Below are positions 8,544-16,581 of a DNA stretch of 64,000 bases, in pieces. The notes below the pieces were generated by a model, which saw only the letters and a program-made list of their open reading frames with translations, did not search any database and was not told the DNA's origin. The stretch's first letter is position 1. Every line of letters starts with the position of its first letter. Source of the stretch: JACVRW01 sp963751105 (GTDB lineage Bacteria; Actinomycetota; Thermoleophilia; Solirubrobacterales; Thermoleophilaceae); assembly GCA_963751105.1 (NCBI GenBank), contig CAVVTG010000002.1, positions 930,001-994,000 on the forward strand, in the 5' to 3' direction. The translations under genes and the position numbers were made by a program.

Positions 8544-9307
8544 CACGCCACTCCGAGGTCGCGCATCACGCCGACGACGGCGGGAGCGGCCTCGGCTCCC
8601 TGACCGAGGATCTCGGCCTGCTTGCCCTGTCCCCCCGGCACGGCCAGCCGCAGCATCTCGAGCGCCGGCTCGGGGCGCTGCGGGGCGCTGGTGTCCACCG
8701 GCTTCTGGCGGGCCCGCAGCTTGGCGGGCACCGACGGATAGCGCGGGAGGTTGATCCCCTCGAGCACGCCGACCACGGCGGGCAGCGGGACGCGATAGAC
8801 GTCGCGGCCGCCGGCCACCTCCTGCTCGCAGCGCGCCTGGCCATCCTCCACCGAGAGGCCCTTGAGGCCGGTCACCGCGGGACGCCCGAGCGCGTGGGCC
8901 ACCCGGACGCCCACCTGGTAGTTGCCGGAGTCCGCGGACTCGTTGCCGAACACGATGAGGTCGAAGCCGCCACCGCTCTCCTCCTCGGCGCGCACCGCCG
9001 CGACGATCGCCGCGGCCGTCCCCTGGGGATCCCACTCCTCTCCCTCGACGGCGAGCAGCAGCCCGCGGTCGGCCCCGGTGGCGAGCGCCTCGCGCAGCTG
9101 GTCCTCGGCCTCCGCCGGCCCGAGGGTGAGGACCACCGTCTCGCCGCCGTGCTGCTCCACCAGGCGCACGGCCTCCTCGACCCCACATTCCTCGTGGGGG
9201 CTGACGGTGAAGCCGAGATGGCGGGTCTCGAGCGCCCGGGCATCGGGACTGAGGACCATCTTGCCGCCGGTGAGCGGCACGCGCTTGACGCAGACGAGGA
9301 TCCTCAC
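8543..9307 (-). CDS. etfB: electron transfer flavoprotein beta subunit
   Basis: AMP-binding subunit of ETF. The 254 residues begin MRILVCVKRVPLTGGKM and contain the beta-subunit features DARALETRH, SPHEECGVEEAVRL, VFGNESADSGNYQVG and LPAVVGVLEGINLPRYPS. The start is GTG at 9307, overlapping the stop of the upstream FAD/GcvT gene by 4 bp (GTGA), so the four leftward genes 11892-5599 form one unit. Co-transcription with a dimethylglycine-dehydrogenase-type enzyme suggests this ETF serves that enzyme as well as acyl-CoA dehydrogenases. Confidence 0.95.
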   Translation of the reverse strand: MRILVCVKRVPLTGGKMVLSPDARALETRHLGFTVSPHEECGVEEAVRLVEQHGGETVVLTLGPAEAEDQLREALATGADRGLLLAVEGEEWDPQGTAAAIVAAVRAEEESGGGFDLIVFGNESADSGNYQVGVRVAHALGRPAVTGLKGLSVEDGQARCEQEVAGGRDVYRVPLPAVVGVLEGINLPRYPSVPAKLRARQKPVDTSAPQRPEPALEMLRLAVPGGQGKQAEILGQGAEAAPAVVGVMRDLGVA

Positions 9308-11892
9308 GTGAGCACGGTGTCGGAGGCCTTGACCCGCTCGTTGTCGGGGTCGAACAGGGGGGTGGAGCCGGCCACGTCCACGGTGACCGGGTAGAGCTCG
9401 TTCATGTACTCGACCGCCAGCTGCGCGCCCTCGTTGGCGTGCTCGGGTGGGAGGTAGGCCATCAGAATGTGCTTGCCCACCGATGGTCCCGCGCCGGCGC
9501 TGGTCACGAACGAGCGGCGGCCCTTTGCGTCGCTAAGGGGGGCCCCGTCGCGGGTGGTGATCGGCTCGCCGCCGAGCATGTAGCGCTTGACCCCGCTGCT
9601 GGAGGTGTGGTCGTCGACGGTGAGCGTGCACATGACCGTGGCCGGATCCTCCTCGCGCTGGCGAAGGTGGGCCTCCCTGCCCACGAAGTCCTGCTCCTTG
9701 ACCTTGCCCCAGGCCATCCCGGCCTCCACGACGTTGTACTCGCCGTCGAGCTCGAACCCGAAGGCCCGGTAGCACTTCTCGAGCCGGCCGGTGGTGCCGT
9801 AGACGCCGATGCCGGCGGGCACCGCGCCGTGCGGCTCGCCCGCGTCCCAGACCATGTCCCAGAGCTTCGCGCCCTGCTCGATGGGCACGTACAGCTCCCA
9901 GCCCAGGTCGCCCACGTAGGAGATCCGGGAGGCCAGCACGCGCAGCGAGCCCATCTCGATCGTGCGGCAGCTGGCGAACGGAAAGCCCTCGTGCGACACG
10001 TCGGCGCTGGTGGTCTGGGCCAGAATGTCGCGGGCGCGCGGGCCCCACAGCCCGAGCGTGCACCAGCTCGAGGTGAGGTCGAAGATCTGCGCGCCGCCGT
10101 CCTCGGGCAGGTGGTCGGCGAACCACTTGAGGTCGGCCATCCCGTGAGCACCGCCGGTGACCACACGGAAGTGGTCGTCGGCGAGGCGCATGATGGTCAG
10201 GTCCGCACGAAAACCGCCGCTGGGCGTGAGCACCGGCGTGTAGACGACCTTCCCGAGCGCGACGTCCATCTGGCGCATCGCGGTGCGTTGGACCGCCTCG
10301 AGGGCGCCGGGGCCGATCACGTCGAAGACACAGAAGGCGCTGAGGTCGAAGATGCCCGCGCGTTCGCGCATCGCCAGGTGCTCGGCGTTGATCACGGGCG
10401 ACCACCAGCGCGAGTCCCATTCCGCCTCGCGCTCGGCGATCGAGTCGGCGAACTCCTCGAGCAGAGGCCGGTTGGACGCGTACCAATGCGGGCGCTCCCA
10501 GCCGGCGGCCTCGTAGAAGACGGCGTCCAGCTCGCGCTCGCGCGCGTGGAAGGGGGAGAGGCGCACGTCGCGGTCGGACTCCCACTGCTCGCCCGGGTGC
10601 ACGATGCCGTAGGTCTTGTTGAAGTGCTCGCGGGCCCGCGCTCTCACGTGCTCCACGCTCTTCTGGTGCTCGTGGAACCGCGAGATGTCCGACGAGTGCA
10701 GGTCGATCTCGGGCTCGCCCTCCACCATCCATTCGGCCAGCGCCCGGCCCACCCCGGGACCTTCCTTGACCCACACCGCGGCGGCCGACCACAGGCCGCC
10801 GACCTCCGGCGTCTCGCCCAGCAGGGGCAGGCCGTCCGCGGTGAGCGAGAGCAGCCCGTTGATGGCGTACTTGATCCCCACCGACTCGTCGCCCACGATC
10901 TCCGGCATCAACTCCAGCGCGTGCTCCATCTGCTGGACGAAGTCGTGCTCGGTGAACGGCATCTCGGTCGGGGTGAGGGCAGACTCCCCGATCGAGGGGA
11001 TCTCGTCCGGGTCGTGCAGGATCGGCCGATGGGCGTACGAGCCCACCTCCAGGCCGCTGCCGTCCTGGCGCTCGTACATGCCCGTGTCCATGTCGCGCAC
11101 GATCGGGTGCTCGATGGCGCCCGTGGCGCCGGCGAAGCGCGGAACCGGGCCGATGTCGATCATCTGGTGCACGGCCGGGGTGAGCGGGATCGAGGCGCCG
11201 GCCATGCGCGCCAGGCGGGGGCTCCAGACCCCGCAGGCGATCACCACGATCTCGGCCTCGATGTCGCCGCGATCGGTGCACACCCGCGTGACCCGGCCGG
11301 CCTCGACGTCGATGCCCGTGACCTCGGTGTTGGCCGACACCGACAGGGCGCCCGCCTCCTGGGCACGCTCCCGCATCAGCGTGCCGGCGCGCAGCGAGTC
11401 CACCACGCCGACCGCCGGGCAGTAGAAGCCGCCGATGATCACGCTCTCGTCCATGTAGGGGACGAGCGCCTTCGCCTCCTCGGGCGTGACCAGCGAGACC
11501 GGCTCCACCCCCCAGGACTTGGCCGACACCATGCGCCGCCGAAGCTCCTCCATTCGCTCCTCGGTGCGAGCCACCTCGAGCCCGCCGCAGGTGGTGAGCA
11601 CACCCAGCTCCTCGTACTGGCGCAGGCTGTCGAGCGTCAGCTCGGTCATCTCGCGGGAATGGTCGACGGGATAGATGAAGTTCGACGCGTGACCGGTCGA
11701 CCCGCCGGGGTTGGGGAGAGGTCCCTTGTCGATCAGCACCAGCTCGGTCCAGCCCAAGCGGGCCAGGTGACCGACCAGGCTGTTGCCGACGATGCCGGCG
11801 CCGATGACGACGGCCGTGGCGGAGGGCGGCAGGCCTTCAGAGCGCCGGCCGGCCGGCTCCTGCGCCGGATCTGCTCCGGAGTGGTCTTCCAC
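9304..11892 (-). CDS. dimethylglycine/sarcosine dehydrogenase-type FAD + GcvT protein
   Basis: Predicted to oxidatively demethylate an N-methyl glycine, passing the methyl to tetrahydrofolate and electrons to ETF. The 862-residue form has an N-terminal FAD domain (VVIGAGIVGNSLVGHLARLG), GSTGHASN in which His aligns with the covalently flavinylated His of dimethylglycine dehydrogenase (GSTWHAAG), then an FAO_M-like segment, a GcvT domain (about 450-740, with WELYVPIEQGAKLWD) and a C-terminal GcvT barrel. GTG at 11892 is chosen because GAGG lies 8 nt before it; an ATG at 11961 is possible but would begin within the palindrome at 11951-11960. It heads the etfBAD unit. Dimethylglycine and sarcosine cannot be told apart by eye. 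Confidence 0.87.
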   Translation of the reverse strand: MEDHSGADPAQEPAGRRSEGLPPSATAVVIGAGIVGNSLVGHLARLGWTELVLIDKGPLPNPGGSTGHASNFIYPVDHSREMTELTLDSLRQYEELGVLTTCGGLEVARTEERMEELRRRMVSAKSWGVEPVSLVTPEEAKALVPYMDESVIIGGFYCPAVGVVDSLRAGTLMRERAQEAGALSVSANTEVTGIDVEAGRVTRVCTDRGDIEAEIVVIACGVWSPRLARMAGASIPLTPAVHQMIDIGPVPRFAGATGAIEHPIVRDMDTGMYERQDGSGLEVGSYAHRPILHDPDEIPSIGESALTPTEMPFTEHDFVQQMEHALELMPEIVGDESVGIKYAINGLLSLTADGLPLLGETPEVGGLWSAAAVWVKEGPGVGRALAEWMVEGEPEIDLHSSDISRFHEHQKSVEHVRARAREHFNKTYGIVHPGEQWESDRDVRLSPFHARERELDAVFYEAAGWERPHWYASNRPLLEEFADSIAEREAEWDSRWWSPVINAEHLAMRERAGIFDLSAFCVFDVIGPGALEAVQRTAMRQMDVALGKVVYTPVLTPSGGFRADLTIMRLADDHFRVVTGGAHGMADLKWFADHLPEDGGAQIFDLTSSWCTLGLWGPRARDILAQTTSADVSHEGFPFASCRTIEMGSLRVLASRISYVGDLGWELYVPIEQGAKLWDMVWDAGEPHGAVPAGIGVYGTTGRLEKCYRAFGFELDGEYNVVEAGMAWGKVKEQDFVGREAHLRQREEDPATVMCTLTVDDHTSSSGVKRYMLGGEPITTRDGAPLSDAKGRRSFVTSAGAGPSVGKHILMAYLPPEHANEGAQLAVEYMNELYPVTVDVAGSTPLFDPDNERVKASDTVLT

Positions 11893-11930
11893 GTGCTGTA
11901 CCTCGGAGTTGGAGCGGGGTCCGCTCGGGG

Positions 11931-11960
11931 TTGGAGCACTGCGAGGAACCTGATATATCA
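11931..11960 (+). promoter_or_regulatory. palindrome TGATATATCA with putative leaderless promoter (site 1)
   Basis: The perfect palindrome TGATATATCA occupies 11951-11960 between divergent genes. Rightward, TTGGAG (11931-11936), a 17-nt spacer and TATATC (11954-11959) are followed by 6 nt and the ATG at 11966, so a transcript would begin at the start codon. Leftward, the same symmetric box lies 59 nt from the GTG at 11892. A second copy is at 12769-12778; including flanks the copies share CCTGATATATCA. It may be an operator, a symmetric -10 element, or both. Confidence 0.5.
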
Positions 11961-11965
11961 CACCG

Positions 11966-12751
11966 ATGCACTCGGCGCAGGAGCTCCGGAGCTCTTCGTT
12001 CGAGGTGTCCCTCGACGGCCGGCCGGCCCGGCTCGAGGACCTGTTCCCGGACTTCGCCGAGCAGGACCGCCTGGGACTCGTGATGCGGCGGCCTCACGGC
12101 GCAGTGGGAGCCAGCGCGCTCATCACCGCGACGATCACGGCCTTCTACGACTTCCAGCGGGCACGCGGGCCCGACTTCTACGTCTACCCCGACTACTACC
12201 TGTTCCACGTGGGACGGCCGCTCGGCGACCACGGCCGCCTCGACGTGTGGCCGCCGCACAAGGAGGTGGTGGTCTCCGACGATCCCGAGGCGATCCTCGA
12301 GGCGGTCAACGATCGGGCGATCACGCGCCTCGTGGTCGAGGACGTCCGCGCACCGTCATCCGACGAGCAGGCCGGCTTCAGCGAGGAGGCGGTCGTGAGC
12401 GCCCGCGCTCGGGTGCGGAGCTGTCTCGCCTACTCGGCGTCCGGCCGCGTGCGCTCGGCCGACGTGCGGATCGCGGGCAACCCGATCACCGAGGGCTACG
12501 TCCAGGCGATCCTCGACCCCGGGGCGCGCATCGCGAAGCTGCGCGAGCCGGGCGCGAGGGACGCGGCCTCCGCGCTGGCGGACGCCGTCGCGACTCGCGC
12601 CGGGGAGGTCGAACAGGATGTGCGCGACGGGATCCGGACGCGGCGCAGCCGGCTCATCGAGGACGGGGTGCCGGTCGAGACCTACCGGCGGATCGCACTG
12701 GACGAGGCGCTCGCGCTGCTCGCCGGGGGCCGGGGCGGTGGGGCCGGTTGA
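11966..12751 (+). CDS. unknown protein in choline/demethylase cluster
   Basis: A soluble 261-residue protein that I do not recognise. It has no signal peptide or membrane segment. The first half has an aromatic-rich stretch (ITAFYDFQRARGPDFYVYPD and DYYLFHVGRPLGD) followed by DVWPPHKEVVVSDDPEAIL; the second half is helical and Arg/Glu-rich, ending in a Gly-rich tail. The ATG at 11966 follows the palindromic box by 5 nt with no Shine-Dalgarno sequence, which fits a leaderless transcript. It is the first rightward gene of the cluster, ahead of a DmdA-like demethylase. A role as binding or auxiliary factor for the same substrate is a guess from position only. Confidence 0.75.
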   Translation: MHSAQELRSSSFEVSLDGRPARLEDLFPDFAEQDRLGLVMRRPHGAVGASALITATITAFYDFQRARGPDFYVYPDYYLFHVGRPLGDHGRLDVWPPHKEVVVSDDPEAILEAVNDRAITRLVVEDVRAPSSDEQAGFSEEAVVSARARVRSCLAYSASGRVRSADVRIAGNPITEGYVQAILDPGARIAKLREPGARDAASALADAVATRAGEVEQDVRDGIRTRRSRLIEDGVPVETYRRIALDEALALLAGGRGGGAG

Positions 12752-12778
12752 CCCGCCACCCTCGGGCTTGATATATCA
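12748..12778 (+). promoter_or_regulatory. promoter with palindrome TGATATATCA (site 2)
   Basis: TTGACC at 12748-12753, an 18-nt spacer and TATATC at 12772-12777 make a good sigma-70-like promoter for the TTG-started gene at 12814. The leader would be about 30 nt and carries AGAGGAG at 12799-12805. The -35 overlaps the TGA stop of the preceding gene. The -10 lies inside the 10-bp palindrome TGATATATCA (12769-12778) also found at 11951-11960, suggesting shared control of three transcription starts. Confidence 0.55.
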
Positions 12779-12813
12779 GGCGACGGACGCGAACCGAAAG
12801 AGGAGATGGCGCC

Positions 12814-14019
12814 TTGGCACAGGTGAACGAGAACCCCGGGATTCTGCTCTACCCCCGGATCAAGAAGTCGCCGTATTTCTACGCGTCGCGGCGCCACGGC
12901 GTGCAGCTCTACAGCACGTACAACCATCGCTACCACCCGCGCCACTACGGCGACCCGGTGGAGGAGTACTGGCATCTCCTCAACGGCGTGACCCTGTGGG
13001 ACGTGGGCGGCGCCGAGCGACAGATCGAGATCAGCGGCCCGGACGCCTTCGACTTCACCAACCTGATCGTCGCCCGCGACCTCAACAAGTGCGAGGTCGG
13101 GCAGTGCAAGTACGTGTTCAACACGCTGCCCGACGGCGGCATCATCAACGACCCGGTTCTGCTGAGGGTCGAGGAGAACCGCTTCTGGCTCTCGCTGGCC
13201 GACAGCGACGTCGAGCTCTGGGCGCGCGGGGTGGCCCACGGCTCGGACTACGACGTGACCATCCAGGAGATCGACGTCGGGCCGCTGCAGGTGCAGGGGC
13301 CGAAGTCCAAGGACGTGATGGTCGACCTCTTCGGCGACAGCATCCTGGAGATCCCGTACTACTTCCTGCGCGCGTACGAGCTCGACGGGATGAGGGTGCT
13401 CGTCTCCCGCACCGGTTACACGTCGGAGCTGGGTTACGAGATCTATCTGTACGAGGCGAGCAAGAACGGGATGCGCCTCTGGGACGCGGTGCTCGAGGCG
13501 GGCAAGCCCCACGACCTCGAGGTGATCGGCCCTTGCCACATCCGCCGCATCGAGGGCGGCATCCTCGCGCTCGGCTGCGACATGTGGTTCGACACCAACC
13601 CGTACGAGGTCGGGATGGGCTACGACTGGATGGTCGACCTCGAGCAGGGCGCGGACTTCATCGGCAAGGACGCCCTGCACAAGATCAAGACCGAAGGCCC
13701 CAAGCGCCAGCTGGTGGGGATCGAGATCGAGGGCGGCAACCTGGGTTCCTTCAACGACGGCGCGATGATCGACGTCTTCCCCGTCCACATGGGCGGGAGC
13801 CGCATCGGCGAGGTGACCTCGGCCTGCTGGTCGCCGAAGCTCGAGAAGAACATCGGCTTCGCGATGGTGCCGACCGAGCACTCGGGGCTGGGCACCGAGT
13901 TCGAGATCGAGAAGCCCGACGAGACCGTGAGCGCCGTGGTGGTGCCCAAGCCGTTCGTCGATCCGGAGAAGGAGACGCCCAAGCAGGAGTTGACAGCCGG
14001 CGCCGCAGATTCCTCCTGA
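12814..14019 (+). CDS. DmdA-like GcvT-family tetrahydrofolate demethylase
   Basis: Aminomethyltransferase (GcvT) fold enzyme of 401 residues, predicted to move a methyl group from an onium or N-methyl compound to tetrahydrofolate. It follows the dimethylsulfoniopropionate demethylase DmdA pattern block by block: YNHRYHP, EEYWHLLNGVTLWDV, RDLNKCEVGQCKY, INDPVLL, WLSLADSDVELWARGVAHG, VQGPKS and the C-terminal ITSACWSP-type barrel strand (here VTSACWSPK). The start is TTG at 12814 with AGAGGAG 8 nt upstream. Its neighbours are choline dehydrogenase and dimethylglycine-dehydrogenase genes, so glycine betaine is a more natural substrate than DMSP, but this is inference. True DmdA needs specific residue checks that were not made. 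Confidence 0.8.
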   Translation: MAQVNENPGILLYPRIKKSPYFYASRRHGVQLYSTYNHRYHPRHYGDPVEEYWHLLNGVTLWDVGGAERQIEISGPDAFDFTNLIVARDLNKCEVGQCKYVFNTLPDGGIINDPVLLRVEENRFWLSLADSDVELWARGVAHGSDYDVTIQEIDVGPLQVQGPKSKDVMVDLFGDSILEIPYYFLRAYELDGMRVLVSRTGYTSELGYEIYLYEASKNGMRLWDAVLEAGKPHDLEVIGPCHIRRIEGGILALGCDMWFDTNPYEVGMGYDWMVDLEQGADFIGKDALHKIKTEGPKRQLVGIEIEGGNLGSFNDGAMIDVFPVHMGGSRIGEVTSACWSPKLEKNIGFAMVPTEHSGLGTEFEIEKPDETVSAVVVPKPFVDPEKETPKQELTAGAADSS

Positions 14020-14843
14020 GCACCGCCGTCCACGTCCTCTCCGGCCCGCTCGATGAGGAGCGGCGCGGCGATCTGATCTTCCACGGGGACCTGCTGGTGT
14101 TCAAGCAGGTCCCCGCGCTCGTGGAGGCGGTGAGCGTGGGCGACGAGCTGATTCCCCGGACTCCCGCCGAGGACGCGATCGGCGACCTCCAGAGCCGCTT
14201 CGTCGAGGACCCGCGTGTCGAGCGCCTGATGCGTGCGGCGCTCGAGCAGGTGGGCGTGCCGGCCGCCCGCACGTACTGGGACAGGCTCCAGTTGCGCATC
14301 GTCCCGCCGTCCTCCGAGCGCCGCGTGGGGACGATCGGCTTCCACCGCGACACCTGGGGGTCGAACCTGCTGTGTCAGGCGAACTGGTGGCTGCCGCTGC
14401 GTCCGCTCAGCGATGAGCGCACGATCGCCTTCTACCCCGAGTACTGGTCGAAGCCGCTCGCCAACACGAGCGCTGAGTGGGATCTCGCCGAGATCCGGGA
14501 GCTCCGCCGGGCGGGCAAGCCCGTCGCGATCGTTCCCGAGCCGAGCGAGCCGGTGGCGACGGGCTCGGAGCTTCGGATGGTGATGGAGCCCGGCGATCTG
14601 CTCTGCTTCTCCGGAGCCCACCTCCACGCGAGCGTGCCCAACACGTCGGGCGACACGCGCGTGAGCGTCGAGCTCCGCACGGTCAACCGCGACGATCTCG
14701 AGCTGGGGCGCGGGGCACCCGACCTCGACGGGCGCGCTCCCGTCACGCCGCGCTACTGGTTTCGCTCGATGGTGGACGGCACGCCGCTCAATGGAGATGA
14801 TGCGCGGGAATCGCGTCGAGGACCCGAGGAGGGATCCATATGA
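14016..14843 (+). CDS. phytanoyl-CoA dioxygenase-like Fe(II)/2-oxoglutarate oxygenase
   Basis: Predicted Fe(II)- and 2-oxoglutarate-dependent hydroxylase of 275 residues. The iron triad is visible as HRD in IGFHRDTWGSN (HxD) and a distal His in FSGAHLHAS, followed by the 2-oxoglutarate Arg region DTRVSVELRTV. There is no ATG, GTG or TTG in frame near the natural N-terminus. The best start is CTG at 14016 (CTGAGC), overlapping the TGA of the DmdA-like gene; the next in-frame option is GTG at 14097, which would remove 27 residues. The stop overlaps the next ATG (ATGA). It may hydroxylate a choline- or betaine-related compound; the ectoine hydroxylase group is related. Confidence 0.75.
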   Translation: MSTAVHVLSGPLDEERRGDLIFHGDLLVFKQVPALVEAVSVGDELIPRTPAEDAIGDLQSRFVEDPRVERLMRAALEQVGVPAARTYWDRLQLRIVPPSSERRVGTIGFHRDTWGSNLLCQANWWLPLRPLSDERTIAFYPEYWSKPLANTSAEWDLAEIRELRRAGKPVAIVPEPSEPVATGSELRMVMEPGDLLCFSGAHLHASVPNTSGDTRVSVELRTVNRDDLELGRGAPDLDGRAPVTPRYWFRSMVDGTPLNGDDARESRRGPEEGSI

Positions 14844-16516
14844 ACGCTCACTACGACTTCGTCATCGTCGGCGGCGGCTCGGCGGGATGCGCTCTCGCCA
14901 ACCGCCTCTCGGCCGACCCCTCCAACAAGGTCCTCGTGCTGGAGGCCGGGCGCCCGGATTGGTCGCTCGACGTGTTCATCCACATGCCGGCCGCGCTGGC
15001 GTTCCCGATCGGCAGCCGCTTCTACGACTGGCGCTACGAGTCCGAGCCCGAGCCCCACATGAACGGCCGCCGTGTGTTCCATGCGCGCGGCAAGGTGCTC
15101 GGCGGCTCGAGCAGCATCAACGGGATGATCTTCCAGCGCGGCAACCCGATGGACTACGAGCGCTGGGCGTCGGGCGAGGGCATGGAGACCTGGGACTACG
15201 CCCATTGCCTGCCCTACTTCAAGCGCATGGAGAACTGCCTCGCGGCACGGGCCGACGACCCCTTCCGCGGCCACTCCGGCCCGCTCGTGCTCGAGCGCGG
15301 CCCCGCCCGAGGGCCGCTGTTCGACGCCTTCTTCGGCGCGGTGCAGGAGGCGGGCTATCCGCTCACCGAGGACGTGAACGGCTATCGCCAGGAGGGCTTC
15401 GCGGCGTTCGACCGCAACGTCCACGACGGCAAGCGCCTGTCCGCGGCGAGGGCGTACCTGCATCCGGTGATGGATCGGCCCAACCTCGACGTCGAGACCT
15501 TCGCGCTGGCCACCCGGATCCTGTTCGAGGGCAAGCGTGCCGTGGGGGTCGAGTACGCGCGCGGCCGGCGCACCCATCAGGCCCGCGGGGCCGAGGTGAT
15601 CCTCTGCGGCGGGGCGATCAACACGCCTCAGCTGCTCCAGCTGTCGGGCGTGGGCGGGGCGGCCGACGTGCGCTCGATCGGGATCGCCCCGGTGCACGAT
15701 CTGCCGGGGGTGGGGGAGAACCTGCAGGACCACCTCGAGGTGTACGTCCAGCACAGCTCCACGCAGCCCGTGTCGATGGCGCCCTACTTCAAGATGCAGA
15801 ACCGGCCCAAGGTGGGGCTCGAGTGGCTGCTGCGCAAGTCGGGGCCGGGCGCCACCAACCACTTCGAGGCCGGTGGCTTCGCGCGCAGCAACGACGAGGT
15901 CGAGTGGCCGAACCTGATGTACCACTTCCTGCCGATCGCGGTCCGCTACGACGGGACCGTGCCCGAGGGCGGCGGCGGCCACGGCTACCAGGTGCACGTG
16001 GGGCCGATGTACTCGGACGTGCGCGGCACCTGCAAGGCGGTGTCGAGCGATCCGCGCAAGCACCCGGCGCTGCGCTTCAACTACCTCTCCACCGGCAACG
16101 ACCGGCGCGAGTGGATCGAGGCGATCCGGGTGACCCGCAAGATCCTCTCCCAGCCGTCCTTCGCTCAGTTCGACGGCGGTGAGCTGTCGCCGGGCAAGGA
16201 GGTGGAGAGCGACGACCAGATCCTCGACTGGGTGGCGCGCGACGCCGAGACGGCTCTCCACCCGTCCTGCACCTGCCGCATGGGCGACGACGAGCTGGCC
16301 GTGACCGACCCGGGCTCCCTGCGAGTCCACGGGCTCGACGGCCTGCGCGTGGTCGACGCCTCGGTGTTCCCCTACGTGACCAACGGGAACATCTACGCGC
16401 CGGTGATGATGGTGGCCGAGAAGGCCGCGGACATGGTCCTCGGCAACACTCCGCTGCCGGCGGAGGACACGGAGTGGTACCGGCACAAGCCCAAGGTGTC
16501 GGCCACTTCCGGCTAA
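14840..16516 (+). CDS. betA: choline dehydrogenase-type GMC oxidoreductase
   Basis: FAD-dependent oxidase or dehydrogenase of the glucose-methanol-choline family, 558 residues versus 556 in E. coli BetA. Similarity to BetA is visible along its length: the FAD motif IVGGGSAGCALANRL, LVLEAGRPDW, MPAALAFPIGSRFYDW, GKVLGGSSSINGM, VGENLQDHLEVY, NHFEAGGF, HFLPIAV, and ETALHPSCTCRMG with the active-site His. The ATG overlaps the preceding TGA and has GAGGAGGG 7 nt before it. BetA converts choline to betaine aldehyde; no betaine aldehyde dehydrogenase gene is in the window, though BetA itself can oxidise the aldehyde. Substrate could be another alcohol of this family. Confidence 0.85.
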   Translation: MNAHYDFVIVGGGSAGCALANRLSADPSNKVLVLEAGRPDWSLDVFIHMPAALAFPIGSRFYDWRYESEPEPHMNGRRVFHARGKVLGGSSSINGMIFQRGNPMDYERWASGEGMETWDYAHCLPYFKRMENCLAARADDPFRGHSGPLVLERGPARGPLFDAFFGAVQEAGYPLTEDVNGYRQEGFAAFDRNVHDGKRLSAARAYLHPVMDRPNLDVETFALATRILFEGKRAVGVEYARGRRTHQARGAEVILCGGAINTPQLLQLSGVGGAADVRSIGIAPVHDLPGVGENLQDHLEVYVQHSSTQPVSMAPYFKMQNRPKVGLEWLLRKSGPGATNHFEAGGFARSNDEVEWPNLMYHFLPIAVRYDGTVPEGGGGHGYQVHVGPMYSDVRGTCKAVSSDPRKHPALRFNYLSTGNDRREWIEAIRVTRKILSQPSFAQFDGGELSPGKEVESDDQILDWVARDAETALHPSCTCRMGDDELAVTDPGSLRVHGLDGLRVVDASVFPYVTNGNIYAPVMMVAEKAADMVLGNTPLPAEDTEWYRHKPKVSATSG

Positions 16517-16518
16517 CC

Positions 16519-16575
16519 ATCCAGGATCCTGGATTGACCCCTCATACGGGGGCAAAGTCAGGATCTGACCCGACG
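16519..16575. repeat. palindrome cluster between convergent genes
   Basis: The 65-bp gap between convergent stops holds a perfect 16-bp palindrome ATCCAGGATCCTGGAT (16519-16534), a CCCC/GGGG hairpin around TCATA (16538-16552), and GTCAGGATCTGAC (16557-16569), which repeats the CAGGATC core. The reverse strand reads GGGTCAGATCCTGACTTTG, reminiscent of short REP-like repeats scattered in environmental bacterial genomes. It may act as a bidirectional terminator, be a small mobile repeat, or both. Confidence 0.5.
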
Positions 16576-16581
16576 GCGGGA

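Noticed and set aside
9439..12771. 1110-codon plus-strand open frame antisense to the FAD/GcvT gene
   Set aside because: Low-complexity His/Arg/Gly/Ala composition typical of the antisense of high-GC genes; the opposite strand has clear domain motifs.
12814..14019. Naming the gene dmdA
   Set aside because: Overall similarity is clear but DMSP specificity depends on pocket residues not checked, and no dmdBCD genes are nearby.
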